From Urechis unicinctus (lineage: Eukaryota > Annelida > Polychaeta > Xenopneusta > Urechidae), in NCBI GenBank assembly GCA_034190875.2, contig CM067355.1:34045314-34109313 (forward strand): a stretch of DNA of 64,000 nucleotides, given 5' to 3'. Below are positions 34,617 through 45,784 of the stretch, piece by piece. Below the pieces are notes generated by a model. It made no database searches and was not told the origin of the DNA. It saw only the letters and a list, made by a program, of their open reading frames with translations. The position numbers and the translations under genes were made by a program. Numbering within the stretch: the stretch's first letter is position 1; each line of letters begins with the position of its first letter.

Positions 34617-34864
34617 GGTCAATGAGTTTGAACTCAAATCACGAGAGTTCAAACAGTGCATACAGATCAATCTCAAGCCCTGGGACGCCTCACACTGCCT
34701 CACGTTCACCGATCACTGCCTCAGAGGACCTCTGTATCCATGTGCCCACCTTAAAAGAGGCTCTAACTTCCCTGCCACTGTCAGAATCCTCCTATCCCCT
34801 CACCCTCAATAAATGCCCTCATACAGCAGTCAAAATCCCACAAGAGAAACATTACATTGTGTGA
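34617..34864 (+). pseudogene. Receptor tail fragment with E75-like VPTLKEAL motif
   Basis: The frame is Ser/Pro-rich (S-I-S-S-P-G-T-P-H-T-A-S-R-S-P) and at 34742 reads V-P-T-L-K-E-A-L-T-S-L-P-L, then S-S-Y-P-L-T-L-N-K-C-P-H-T-A-V-K. E75 proteins carry, beyond the LBD, a short M-P-[VT]-L-K-x-A-L-x-x-P-P-L element followed by L-M-D-E-A-Y-K-P-H-K-K. The first half is well kept, and the second keeps only spacing and a few residues. It ends in TGA. A shifted frame stays open to about 35010 and may be more tail. Confidence 0.65.
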
Positions 34865-35059
34865 GTCCAGGCAGTCTCACCACAGAGAAATTACTTCAGC
34901 ACCAGCATTTGGGGAACAAGGAGAGTTCCTCATCACCTCCACCACTCCAAGTACCTTTCTCAAATGTGTTCAAGCTGGATCTATTAGTCACGATGTCAAC
35001 TTGTCCCCGATGAAGACACGGACTCCATACACAATTGTATCAGACATTTGAAAATGCTG

Positions 35060-36510
35060 TATTTTGACAGAATCTATCGGGAAATCAACATGTTGCTTGC
35101 GATAGGAGCTAGGTGCAGCCGTTTAGGACGATGGACACACATACCAACAAACTTTCTCAAACGAATATCAGATGGATAATTCCTGCGTCTGTACTTATTT
35201 ATTTGAGCTATAAATGTTAAATGTATCTCATGAATATTTTACGTTGTACCTGTCAGCAAACAAAATACATATTATTTCTCCTCATTTTTCCTGATATTTA
35301 TGTCCTGTTGCGTGTCTTATCCATGTAGTACAAGTCTGTACGCATGCTTGCTATCCTGATTCAAACCTTTGGTGAGAACTTTGAAAGAATATGTGCCAGT
35401 ATATGTGCTTTCATTTGGTCAGTGAAGTAGAATATAGTAGTTAACTTTTCTGTTATGACATGGTTGTTATTGCCAAGTGAGGTTTGTGTTTATCCACTTG
35501 CTATATCAAATTTTGATCAATTCGAATTTGAAGGATTCATTAGCAAACTGGGTGACCACCATGGATGGACAAGTCAGTATTGAGCGTGTCTAAGCTAGAG
35601 ACTGATGCTCAAAGCAACAGCCAATGTAACATCTGACACTAATAACTTATGTGAAATACTGATACTCTATTACTCTCTATATGTAGTAAACTATTGACTT
35701 AGCTTGCAATTTTGTTTAGTTTGCTGAGGTGCACCAATGATCATTGAGAAGGAAGTGGAATGATATCAGTGAATAAATCCACCATTACTACTGATAATCC
35801 TGGGAAAGTAAGTCAAAGAAATATAATGTAACATAGCTGTACTGTGCATAGGAATGCCATCAACACAACACAAAACAGGTACAAAATATATTAATTTTAT
35901 TAATTACCAATAAATCTGCCCACACCTCTTATGTGTGAGCAACACGTCTCCAATTATTGTGGCATTAACAAATGTCATCACACAACCAACTTGCATCAAT
36001 TATGTGATCACTTGGTGCACCCTTGGTAACGCCATTGAGTTTATTATTTCCATTTCATTCAACACCCATTGAAGAGCTTGTCGAAGCATGCCCATTGCGC
36101 AGTCGCAGTATTCCGCTACAGGGTCGCTAAGCCAATTGCAAATATGTTTGGCCTTGTGACACAATCTGAATTATTGGAAAAGGTGCGCCGTTAAGCGATG
36201 GCCATCAGGGTATCACTCATTGTACCTTTTGTGAGGCTTTTTGTGAACATGGTGTTCAATGCATTCAGCAACACAAAGACACCAATGGGGTAATCTGTCA
36301 TGATAATCTGATTTCGACTAAGCAGGTAGGTAAAAATTAAAATTAGGTATACGACATTAATAAACAAGTTAATGCCCCACAGTTAAATACATTGATATGA
36401 TAGAAGCTGATTGTCTAAAAGCATTGTATTGACGCCCCTTTCTAAGTCTTCGGTAACCTCAGATGCTATCTGATTAAGCACGGCTACATTCGCAATAGCT
36501 CGAGAACTGT
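35060..36510. other. 1.45 kb of non-coding DNA
   Basis: No recognised gene. A possible tiny exon at 35330-35372 (acceptor CATGTAG, donor GTGAGA, reading Y-K-S-V-R-M-L-A-I-L-I-Q-T-F) is too short to assign. Confidence 0.4.
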
Positions 36511-36514
36511 TATA

Positions 36515-36572
36515 GAAAGAAAGAAAGAAAAAAGAAAGAGAGAAAGAAAGAAAGAAAGAAAGAAAAAAAAAA
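36515..36572. repeat. (AAAG)n microsatellite
   Basis: A purine tract of AAAG/GAAA units with poly-A interruptions. Confidence 0.9.
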
Positions 36573-36579
36573 GGTTATA

Positions 36580-38050
36580 ACAGAGCACCCACTGAGAACA
36601 TGATGAAAGGAGGTCAATAGGTCACAGATTCCAGTGGAGTTAATGCCATTTGTAGCCAGTTTGGAACACCGTTCAATTATCGTGGTCATTTTGGCCATGG
36701 TCAGGTGTACATCCTGACCTGAACTGACCTTGTTCACAGCCTCGGGAAATGAAAAGGATTTACAAGAGTAATTGATGGATAAGGAGAGCTCACGCTGTGA
36801 CACCGGGGGCTATGTATTGATTCAGGTGTGGATACAGGTCCGTTGCATTATCCATTGATTGATTTCCTATTAGTCACAGGTAAATATATCGACTAATACG
36901 CATGTATAACTAGATATTTATAACTCAGGTGGTGATGCTGCTACGTGGCCGATATTCAGTTGTAACTCTGTGTGCATTAGTGACGAATAGTTATTTAATA
37001 TGTCACAACTCTAAATGACATGATTTCTATAGTAACAATTAACAAATCTTGGTCTACGCAGTTCAAATTTGCAGAAAAGGTAATCAAGGATTATCCAGTC
37101 GCTTCATCTAAATCAGTTTCATTAAAGCCCGAAGTGACATGTCATTTGAACATAAACCTCTCTTCTGTCAACATTAACATTAAATACGCCATACAAACTC
37201 TGTCGCAGATACAGGGTTGCATTTCAGGGCCTTGCTAGTGCTATTATCAGAAGGAATGTCAACACAACATGCTGCGGCGGACGATTTGATGACAGAACAC
37301 TGATGTAAAGTCGAGTTTATGGTCTTAAAGTGGTGCTGTAAAGGATACGGCACAGAAGTTGTTCCACTTAACCAGTCACAGAACTCAACCTACCATGGGT
37401 TCCTTCTGGTCACTCAAATTGATGTGAGAATGGAGAACAAGGAAAAGGGACAGATTACATTGATGACTTACCTAACCATTTAAAACCAATAGCAATGAAC
37501 CATTCGGCCGAGGAGCGATGGTTAGGGGCAAATGTAATACCATTTACTAGCATCATACGGTAAACAGAGGCGCCTTTTATTACCGGGAATATGATGGGTT
37601 ACAAGTCTCACCAATGCACTATCTTATTTGTATTCTCCATCGTCATGAATATTTTGTGTGATCTTAGCCAAAAATACATTTATGAAAAATGAACTCATAG
37701 AAATCCGTCGACTCATGGCTTCAACTATAAGAAATTTTGACATGTACATATGCGTACTGGAAGATCCGCTATGGGAGACATATGCTCCGGGTACAAGCTT
37801 TTGGCAACTCCCGGACATGTATATCATTATATATATATATATATGTTATTGCTTGCTGACAGGCCATGAACGCATCCACGTCCGCGCTGTCGGCACTGAC
37901 ATTATATCGGCAATAAATATAGGCATCATAGAGTCATAACATAAACATATAATCATGTTGTTGTGGTAATCATGCAACCATCTTAAAAAAATTATTCTCT
38001 CGCAGGACTCCTCTGAAGGAGTCTGATGACTCCATTAAACAGTCACACAA
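36580..38050. other. 1.5 kb of non-coding DNA
   Basis: No supported gene. Short frames at 36510-36803 minus, 37020-37238 plus and 37658-37939 plus have no motif or splice support. Confidence 0.45.
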
Positions 38051-38066
38051 ATAGCATATGATGCGT

Positions 38067-38375
38067 GTAACATAACGAGAACGGAATGCTTCCTGTCACC
38101 TGTAACATAGCGAAAGCGTAATGCTTCCTGTCACCTGTAACATAACAAGAGCTTAATGCTTCCCGTCACATCTTAACATAACGAATGAGTTATGCTTCCT
38201 GACACCTATAACATAACGAGAGCGTAATGCTTCCTGTCACCTGTAACGAGAGCGTAATGATTCCCGTCACATGTTAACATAACGAGTGTTTAATGCTTCC
38301 TGTCACCTTTAACGAGAGCGTAATACTTCCTGTCACATGTAACATAACGAGAGCGTCATGATTCTCGTCACCTTA
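38067..38375. repeat. 35-bp minisatellite
   Basis: About nine copies of TAACATAACGAGAGCGTAAT followed by GCTTCCTGTCACCTG, some lacking the CATAACG segment. Identity between copies is high with scattered substitutions. Confidence 0.93.
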
Positions 38376-38379
38376 TCAT

Positions 38380-40370
38380 GAGTAAATCATCATAACACAG
38401 CCTGGTTGGTTTCTTACTAAAGAGCCAATTATCCGGCCACGGATAAAGACTGTGGAAACAACGTCCATTGATAACAGGGCGAGTACCATTTCGTTACAAA
38501 GTGGGAAAATAAGGGAGAGTCGAGTGATGGCTTGAGGATCAAATGGATGATTCATACAAGGAACGTCACCAGTTTGGAAGACACAATCATTCACCACAAT
38601 CATTCGTTGTGAATGATTATAGCAATGCTAACAAGCCAACCAGCTTGAATAAAGGGCACCTCAGTATTATCGCTGATTGACGCGTCCAGATTTGGTGCTT
38701 AGAAGTGCTGTCCCAGCTAGCACACCTGAGCGGATTAGACTGCCACTTTCATTCATTTACATAGCCGTCTGCTTGTACTCATGCTGTGACTGAGCATTAA
38801 AGACAGTGAAGATGTAATCACGGTAGTGGCCACTCAGCTGATATTGAAGTATTCCAAGGCACAAATGGATATTGATCATTCACTTTATCATTGATTTAAG
38901 CTTGAAGCCCATTTCCGCTATGAAATATTCTTTGGCTGCATTTATGATTGTATACCGCAGGTGCTCCTGAACTCTGCATGTCAGCGCTATTTATCTCTTC
39001 AATTAATCAGGGAAGGATATCATACTAGCTCTATGAATATAGTTGATAAATGCCGGTAATAATACAAGATAGGTCATTTCGCTAGAATGCAACAGTGTGA
39101 TAAGCAAGGTGATTTGGAAAATTGAAGGTTCGTCAGTCAATACAAAAAGAGAGAGATGAAATGCTAAAACTTGTGATCAGCAATCAGCGCTCTTTTACGT
39201 GCACTGTGACATCATTAGGGCATCAGCGGTGACGTCACATCGACGTGGATCGAATGGTTAATGGCGGCATTGCGCTACTGATGACTGGTGTGATTACAAG
39301 CGAATCACAAAGAATCACCAACTATTCATCGTAAAGATTGATGGGCTGATGGATAGGCATTTTCTATTCCCAAAGCTTTGCTGATTTCTACGCTGAAGTA
39401 ACAGTGCAATAAATGCTATGGATTGGGTGCAATCCATAGCAACACAAGAGGGCAACAAAAAGCTGAGGCTTGGCTGAATTATTATATTCACCATCAGTCG
39501 CGGGAAACCCCAATTAGTTTGTCAACATTTGGCTGTCTGATTCGGAGCTCATATCTTCACGCTTAACATTCTGTAAATCACTCTTGTTGTCCTCGGGGAT
39601 ATTGACGACACACTGTGGATCGCAGTGGACCAAGTAATTGCCTTCTGGAATGATTACCACAACGTCTGTTACTCTCGCGATTCTTGTTACTTAGAAGGAC
39701 TAAATTTCAAGGCTCGTGTTAATAAGCATAGCTATAGATATTGTACACTACTTCACCATGTTGTAGAGGTTTTGGTAGGGTGAGCGTTCATGCACTCATC
39801 TTATTAACAATATCGCATATTCACGGCTTTCATGTAAACCGTGATGGTCGTTCCAGTTATATAGAGCATTTGGTGCATTGATAATTAGATTGCAGTCTTT
39901 TCCCAACAGTCGACAACAAACCTATTCCCAGCTGGCTGCTTGTGCCGTGGTGATGAGGCTGCCATCATCCCTGTTGCTCCATACCACCTGAATACAAATG
40001 TCAGCCACACGAGGCTACATCTGAAGCTACGGCTGACTGGGGTTTAATCGCCTATTACCTCACTTGACTTTATTGTCCTTATTGTTATAAGGGGAAAACA
40101 TATTTGATAATCGAATGATTGCTGCAACTTTCCGTTACATGAAATGAAATTGCGAATGCAACCATCATAACGATGATATACAGCTTTCTGGCATACTCTT
40201 GGATCGACGTATTATATTGCATGACACCAAACCTGCCTGGGTGTAATGCTACATTGTACTCCTCGTGCAAAGACAATGCAGTAACTGCCGTGTGTACCAT
40301 GCCTCATATATCGAGAAATATTAGCTGTACACAACATAACAATTGGTTGGACGGTTATTAACCACTACAC
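38380..40370. other. 2 kb of non-coding DNA
   Basis: No gene or repeat family recognised before the LINE fragment. Confidence 0.45.
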
Positions 40371-40372
40371 CA

Positions 40373-40925
40373 AGGCAGCGTGTTGTAATCAGCATTAATG
40401 AAAATGTAAATTCGGACCATATTATAAATGGCACTCGTGAATTGTTCACACATTTATCTTTGTTGTTCAATTCAATGATTGTTCATTCATTCACTCCAGT
40501 TGAAATGACAAGGTCGGTGATTGTTCCGTTATTGAAAAACAAAAAGAAATCGGCAAGCGACAGCAATAACTATCGATCGATAGCGCAGAGTAGTGTTGTA
40601 GGCAAGGTTTTAGATAACGTTATTTTGTCAAAGTATTCAAATGTTTTAAGCACCAGTCATCTCCAGTTTGGTTTTAAACCAGACCATTCCACTTCTCAGT
40701 GTACCTATGTAGTTCAAGAAGTTATAGATTTTAATGTCAATCAAAAATCGCCATGTTATGTTGTGGTGCTAGACGCATCGAAGGCATTTGATAGGGTTAA
40801 TTATATTAAATTGTTTTAATTATTGATGCGTAGAGGTTTGTGTCCAACTATTGTAAAGTTGCTCCTTTATATGTATTTCAACCAATCGTAGTTAGTTAAA
40901 TGGGGCTCTAATGTGTCTGAGGCAT
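40373..40925 (+). pseudogene. LINE reverse transcriptase, N-terminal part
   Basis: Starts within the fingers region (R-S-V-I-V-P-L-L-K-N-K-K-K, then N-N-Y-R-S-I-A, then H-L-Q-F-G-F-K-P-D-H-S-T) and reaches the first catalytic block V-V-L-D-A-S-K-A-F-D-R-V. A TAA at 40817-40819 interrupts K-L-F / L-L-M-R-R-G-L-C-P, and a TAG lies near 40889. The following G-I-K-Q-G-G block is in another frame, so at least one single-base indel lies near 40925. Confidence 0.8.
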
Positions 40926-41888
40926 TCCAATGGCATAAAGCAGGGCGGTGTGTTATCGCCGATTCTTTTCTGTATTTATATCGATGAGCTGCTTAATCGT
41001 CTTGACGGTAGTAATGTTGGTTGTCATGTCGGTCATCAGTTTATGGGTGCATTTGGATATGCTGACGACTTAACACTCCTTGCTCCCTCAGTCACTGCTG
41101 CCGAGCTTATGATTTCAATATGCGAAGAATACGCACAAGAATACGATGTAATGTTCAATAGTGAAAAAAGTATGCTGCTGTGCTACAATATTCCACAATG
41201 TAATACCAATCTCGAATTACGGCTGAATGGAGCCATTTTACAAAAGTACTCTAAGGTTGTTCATCTAGGCAGTTATATTGGTTATGAAAACAACGATGCG
41301 AATATCGAAAAAGCTGTAGGAGAATTGTTTTATCGTACTAACATTTTGATGTCCAGATTCGGCTTTTGCCGCACCGACGTTCGCACTAGGCTTTTTGATA
41401 CCTTTTGTACAAGCTTCTATGGTAGTCCTTTATGGAAATTGGATTTAAAGTCACTTGAAAAAATCAGTGTTGCTTGGCGAAAGTGTGTAAGGAGAGTTCT
41501 TAAGCTTAATAGAAGAACTAGGTCTCGTGTTTTACGCACTCAGTTATTGTTGCGTTTTGTTAATTTTTGGGTTAAATGCACCGTTAGTAACAACCCAAAA
41601 GTTCGACTTGCAACTATGCTCACTAATGTAAGCTCATCTGTCGTAGCGAATAATGTAAGATCATATCTGTCATTACTAAATTTAGACTACCAACAACTAA
41701 GATTAATTAATGAAGGTAACCTTAATAATGTACGCGAATTGCTTTTAAATATTAATGAAGTAACAGCAGAAGACAGGGCGACAATATGCGCTTTGCAAGA
41801 ACTGGGTCAGCAGCGCGAAGGCAGTTTGTTAACTTCTTTAACACTGCAAGAGGCAGATGAGCTTCTTGTGTGCCAATGTACAAACTAA
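40926..41888 (+). pseudogene. LINE reverse transcriptase, C-terminal part
   Basis: An open frame of about 320 codons reads G-I-K-Q-G-G-V-L-S-P-I-L-F, then F-G-Y-A-D-D-L-T-L-L near 41056 (the catalytic YADD box), then F-N-S-E-K-S and the thumb H-L-G-S-Y-I-G. It continues through a long C-terminal segment to TAA at 41886-41888. This is the longest intact non-repeat frame in the window, but without the N-terminal half in frame it cannot give an active enzyme. Confidence 0.85.
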
Positions 41889-41889
41889 T

Positions 41890-42126
41890 TGGTACTCATG
41901 TATTTTGTATTTTTTATTGCTTAATTAATATATCTTTTTGTAAACTTTGATTTGCGAATAAATGATATAATTATATAATAATCTCACAACGTACCCAATT
42001 TTATCACAAAGACTTGCTGTGATACTCATTGCATCTGTTTCTGCGCTTATGACACCAGTTTTGTGTCCCTATTTGACTGCCTTGTTAGCTTCTGACTTGC
42101 TTTTCTTATGGCCGCATCCATTTGTT
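41890..42126. other. LINE 3' end and unique sequence before the gap
   Basis: AT-rich 3' untranslated sequence to about 41985, then about 140 bases with no recognised feature. Confidence 0.5.
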
Positions 42127-42226
42127 NNNNNNNNNNNNNNNNNNNNNNNNNNNNNNNNNNNNNNNNNNNNNNNNNNNNNNNNNNNNNNNNNNNNNNNNNN
42201 NNNNNNNNNNNNNNNNNNNNNNNNNN
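42127..42226. other. Assembly gap of exactly 100 N
   Basis: One hundred N, a conventional placeholder for a gap of unknown size. It sits exactly at the start of the 4.7-kb tandem array, so the true copy number and left junction of the array are unknown. Confidence 0.99.
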
Positions 42227-42278
42227 TGCAAACTGGCTAGGTCTTATAATCGGCAATATAATCACGGCTAATCCTAGC

Positions 42279-42300
42279 CCTACAAGACGTCTGAGTAGAC
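42279..42300. repeat. Perfect 9-bp inverted repeat in each unit
   Basis: AAGACGTCT-GAGT-AGACGTCTT. It can form a hairpin and recurs in the other units near 46986, 51625 and 56530. Confidence 0.85.
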
Positions 42301-42577
42301 GTCTTACTTTCTCAGAAAACGACGCAATGAAAAAGAATTGAGATCGATTCAGACAACTACCAAACACCAAACATACCCAAGTGATGGAGTTATAGAATGC
42401 AATGATGCTTTACGGACAATTTTATCCCTTTTCGGCGGGGAATTTCATCCATGGTAATTATTTATAGTTCGATCAATTTGGGAAGCGGTAAAAAGTCCGA
42501 AACACAACAACATGTTTGTTTTCAAGTTCAAGACCACGTACATCGCGCATGCTCAGAATGACGACTAACGTTAAGCC

Positions 42578-42811
42578 GGGGGGGGGGGGGGGGGGGGGTG
42601 GTACTTAAGTGTATAGAGGTATTATATATGTGCCGCGCGACCGGGTATGTTTTTTCGGCCTCTCGTCTTGTACGACGGTTTATACATTCGCATTATACCT
42701 TGTACGACGGGGTATACTTTCGCCATTCTCAACTTGTTCAACAGGTACGGGTTTTCGACGTCCCGCGGCACACCCCTATCCGAGTTAGGGTCAATTGCCA
42801 CCCCCCCCCCA
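42578..42811. repeat. Facing poly-G and poly-C tracts
   Basis: A poly-G run (21 G in unit 1, 17, 18 and 20 in units 2-4) is followed about 200 bases later by a poly-C run (10, 10, 14 and 21 C, then ACCCC). The two are complementary in cis and could pair or form G-quadruplex structures. Lengths differ in every unit. Confidence 0.85.
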
Positions 42812-43086
42812 CCCCAGGATGCTACAGCAATGCAAATGAGGCGGCGGTAAATCACGCGACACAATATGTTTTCAAAATGGCGGTCATGGTATCTTGACTG
42901 TTCGGAAATGATGTATCGATGGCATTTCTTGAAGAATAGCGTCGGGTTGGGGTAATTTTTTTTTTGCGCGTAGGTACTGTCTGTTGTACAGGCTCTTGAT
43001 ATATGTTATTTTTTGGATGCGTAGTTGAGCACCCAAAAGCGTAAAGACACAAACGTGTGCTTTTAATGAAGCGCTAAAACCGTCGT

Positions 43087-43121
43087 ATCGTAACGGTATA
43101 AATTCATGTTACCGTTACGAC
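43087..43121. repeat. Perfect 10-bp inverted repeat
   Basis: TCGTAACGGT and ACCGTTACGA separated by 13 bases. It is kept in all four units (near 47790, 52422 and 57340). Confidence 0.85.
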
Positions 43122-44006
43122 CGGAGCTAGGCTAATCCATACGATTGCGAAATAATTCCATCGACCATGCTTGCACTAGTAACAATATTATTCCGCGATG
43201 AATACAAACAATCCTTGTTGAGTTTTGTTGTTTGACAGTCCGTTGGAATTCGCACGTTACTGTGCGTCATTAGACTATGACGTGTCGTTGTATTTGACGT
43301 ATAAAACGGAGTTTTTTTATCGCAAAATAACCCTTGTCGTTGGTGTGCTTTGGGGGCACTTTCAATGTCTGCCATTTTATCATGAAGTGGATTTATATAC
43401 TTGTAGGCTTGGCACCTGCTTTTCTTATATTTAATCATACGAAATGTGAATCTTGGCGACGTTGTTTTGATTAATGAAGTTTAAGAAAGTTATCTGTAAC
43501 ATGACCAATCGTGAATGGATATTCTATTCACTTGGAAACTCCCATCCACTCAGATTATCCCGCAAAACACTCCTAATTCGGAGCTAGACTACTGCAAGCT
43601 GCCTCGCTTTCTAGGAAACTACAGCCTCTCCTAAGCGACCCGATTGTTTGTGAAGAATTCCCCGCTTCGTTTTTACGAAAACAACTTGCTGCGTAAATAA
43701 TTCAACTATCCCAATAAAAATTGTGGTGTGTCATAAATAACGTACGGCTGATTATGTTTTGGTTCATTTTAAGAACATACATGTTCTTATTCAGATCTGT
43801 AAAAAGCATTTCTCTGGAAACATTACCGTTGGACCGCCATTTTAAAGTTTGAGCTAGTTTTGTTTAGCAGCTGTTATTTCAGTTAAAAAAGCATCAGTTT
43901 TGTTCATGTTAAGAGATAAGCTGGTTATTGTTTCATTTTCTGCATGATGTAGTTTATATTGGTGGTAAATTAATAAGCTGGCATTTTTTTGCTACTACTT
44001 AAAGTG

Positions 44007-44032
44007 ACAAGTATCCCTGCGGATACTTGTCA
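44007..44032. repeat. Perfect 11-bp inverted repeat
   Basis: GACAAGTATCC-CTGC-GGATACTTGTC forms a tight hairpin and is identical in all four units (48704, 53341 and 58260 regions). Confidence 0.88.
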
Positions 44033-44490
44033 TGAATGTAAGATGGTAGATAAAGCAGAATGATGATGTGTTATCAGCCGACTACAGATCATATGGTTGA
44101 TACGGACATGTTGTTTTCATAGCCAGATAACGTCAGATCAATACACCGTTTTAGAGTGACTGCCATGAAAAGTCTACTGCGTAAAACCGCTCGCTATTTT
44201 CGCTTTCGTTTTCGATCGAAGCTCCGGACGCTCCGATCACGGTCGATGTTTTCATTGGCGTCAACCTCAGCTCCTGGTTTAGACGTGGAATCCATGCAGG
44301 AGAATATTTCTATATGATTCTTGGTATATAATTTATTATGACACTCGTTCAGCGGAAAACCGATATTTTGAAACCATTTTCATTCACCATTTTCAAACAT
44401 TTGGAAAAAAAATCTGCATCGACTGATATCCTTTCGTGGACCCAAGTCTACGAAAGGTTGGCCGGTTGTCAAGTAAAGGTCGCGTTCGTG

Positions 44491-44682
<192 letters not shown>

Positions 44683-45065
44683 AATATATCTTATCTCTCT
44701 GTCTATCTGGTCGCTTAGACCGTAACATGTTACTCACTTGGGACTCATGCTGAACTGGAAATTGTTGTGAGAAATGTGGAAGAGATCACCCACTGGAAGC
44801 AGAGTCGGAATAAATGAGGTGACAAACAATCGACGCGTAATAACTACCATGTGTTTCATTCGATGACGTCCCAAATTATCCCTTGATATAATTAACCTTA
44901 TCTAGGCTTTCAATCACAAATTGACATTAATGAAAAATATAATTTCCATCAATGGTAGTTTTATTCATTGGCGTGGATTAAGGATTTGAGGTCATTATAG
45001 TCGTTGACATTGAGGCATCATCATCACAACTTGTCAGTTAAAGCATTGCATCAACTCATACCTGG

Positions 45066-45385
45066 TCATTGATTGGCTTCCAGCTCTAATATATAAAACG
45101 CATCATGACCTCTGAAATAGAAGTTAACTGGCGCATTCCTTTTCAAAGATGGGACCACCATTTGTACGTGATCTTCCGAGTCACGAGTCAGGTTGTCACA
45201 CCTTGGAGTCGAACCCACAGCCTGTGGATCAAAAGGCGAAGCAGTAAACCACCAAGCCACTGAGACCGTCTTAGTGCCATTCCCTCGGCTTTGTATTGAC
45301 TTGGTTAAGGGTTCATGTCAAAACATCTGCTAAGGGGTCATATCAAAACATCAAAGGGGCTGCAGCTTGTGACATCTATCGAAAA
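45066..45385 (-). mobile_element. tRNA-derived SINE, unit 1
   Basis: On the minus strand, box A-like TGGCTTGGTGG and box B-like GGTTCGACTCC lie 44 bases apart, exact tRNA spacing, preceded by a head also seen at 12844-12970. The 3' body includes CAACCTGACTCGTGACTC. A 64-codon frame through the body is incidental. Confidence 0.85.
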
Positions 45386-45456
45386 ATAGTGCGCGTTACC
45401 AACGATAGTGCGCAACCAAAGATTACACACACTTAAGATACAATGCGCTTCTAAGC

Positions 45457-45712
45457 AGTAAGATGACATTAAGTACCGTCATGTCAATAAGCAGTGAGAT
45501 GACGTTAAGTACCGTCATGTCAATAAGGAGTAAGATTAACGTTAAGTACCGTCATGTCAATAAGCAGTAAGATGACGTTAAGTACCGTCATGTCAATAAG
45601 CAGTAAGTTGACATTAAGTACCGTCATGTCAATAAGCAGTAAGATGACGTTAAGTACCGTCATGTCAATAAGTAGTAAGATGACGTTAAGTACCGTCATG
45701 TCAATAAGTGAG
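45457..45712. repeat. 36-bp minisatellite, unit 1
   Basis: Seven copies of CAGTAAGATGACGTTAAGTA followed by CCGTCATGTCAATAAG. TGACGTTAAGTACCGTCA is itself nearly palindromic. The 12-residue peptide repeats read through it on both strands are by-products of a period divisible by three. Confidence 0.95.
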
Positions 45713-45784
45713 CTTGGATTACTTAAAACTGTGATTTGGTGACGGGGAATGCACTCTAACTTTCTGTGGAAGTCGTTATCGACA

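Larger units (their letters stand above)
31958..34864 (+). pseudogene. E75/Rev-erb-type nuclear receptor (NR1D family), decayed gene copy
   Basis: Five collinear blocks match an NR1D/E75 receptor: the end of zinc finger 2 (C-R-L-R-K-C-I-A), the C-terminal extension (L-R-F-G-R-L-P), the start of the ligand-binding domain (VVNFAKCIPGF), two further LBD exons (A-G-T-F-E-E-L-L-V; L-L-D-S-M-F-D-F-A) and a tail motif (VPTLKEAL) typical of E75. Introns with GT-AG ends and compatible phases separate them, so the copy is not processed. Three in-frame stops replace codons expected to be Gly, Lys and Trp. Intact family members are haem-binding nuclear transcription factors acting in moulting, clock and metabolic control. 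The LBD C-terminal half is not recognisable. Alternative: a divergent expressed paralogue with a different exon model. Confidence 0.82.
40373..41985 (+). mobile_element. 5'-truncated, decayed non-LTR retrotransposon (LINE)
   Basis: An RT-only fragment of a LINE. The endonuclease region is absent and the RT frame is broken. The 3' part includes an AT-rich untranslated stretch ending near AATAAATGATATAATTATA. Residue patterns (D-A-S-K-A-F-D-R-V, G-I-K-Q-G-G-V-L-S-P-I-L-F, Y-A-D-D-L) place it among non-LTR RTs, likely the broad CR1/Jockey-like group. I cannot assign a clade firmly. 5' truncation is typical of target-primed insertion. Confidence 0.85.

Noticed and set aside
43127-43438. 103-codon minus-strand frame repeated in each array unit
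   Set aside because: No recognisable domain. Overlapping plus-strand frames are equally conserved, and in unit 2 a small deletion alters its end without effect on neighbouring sequence.
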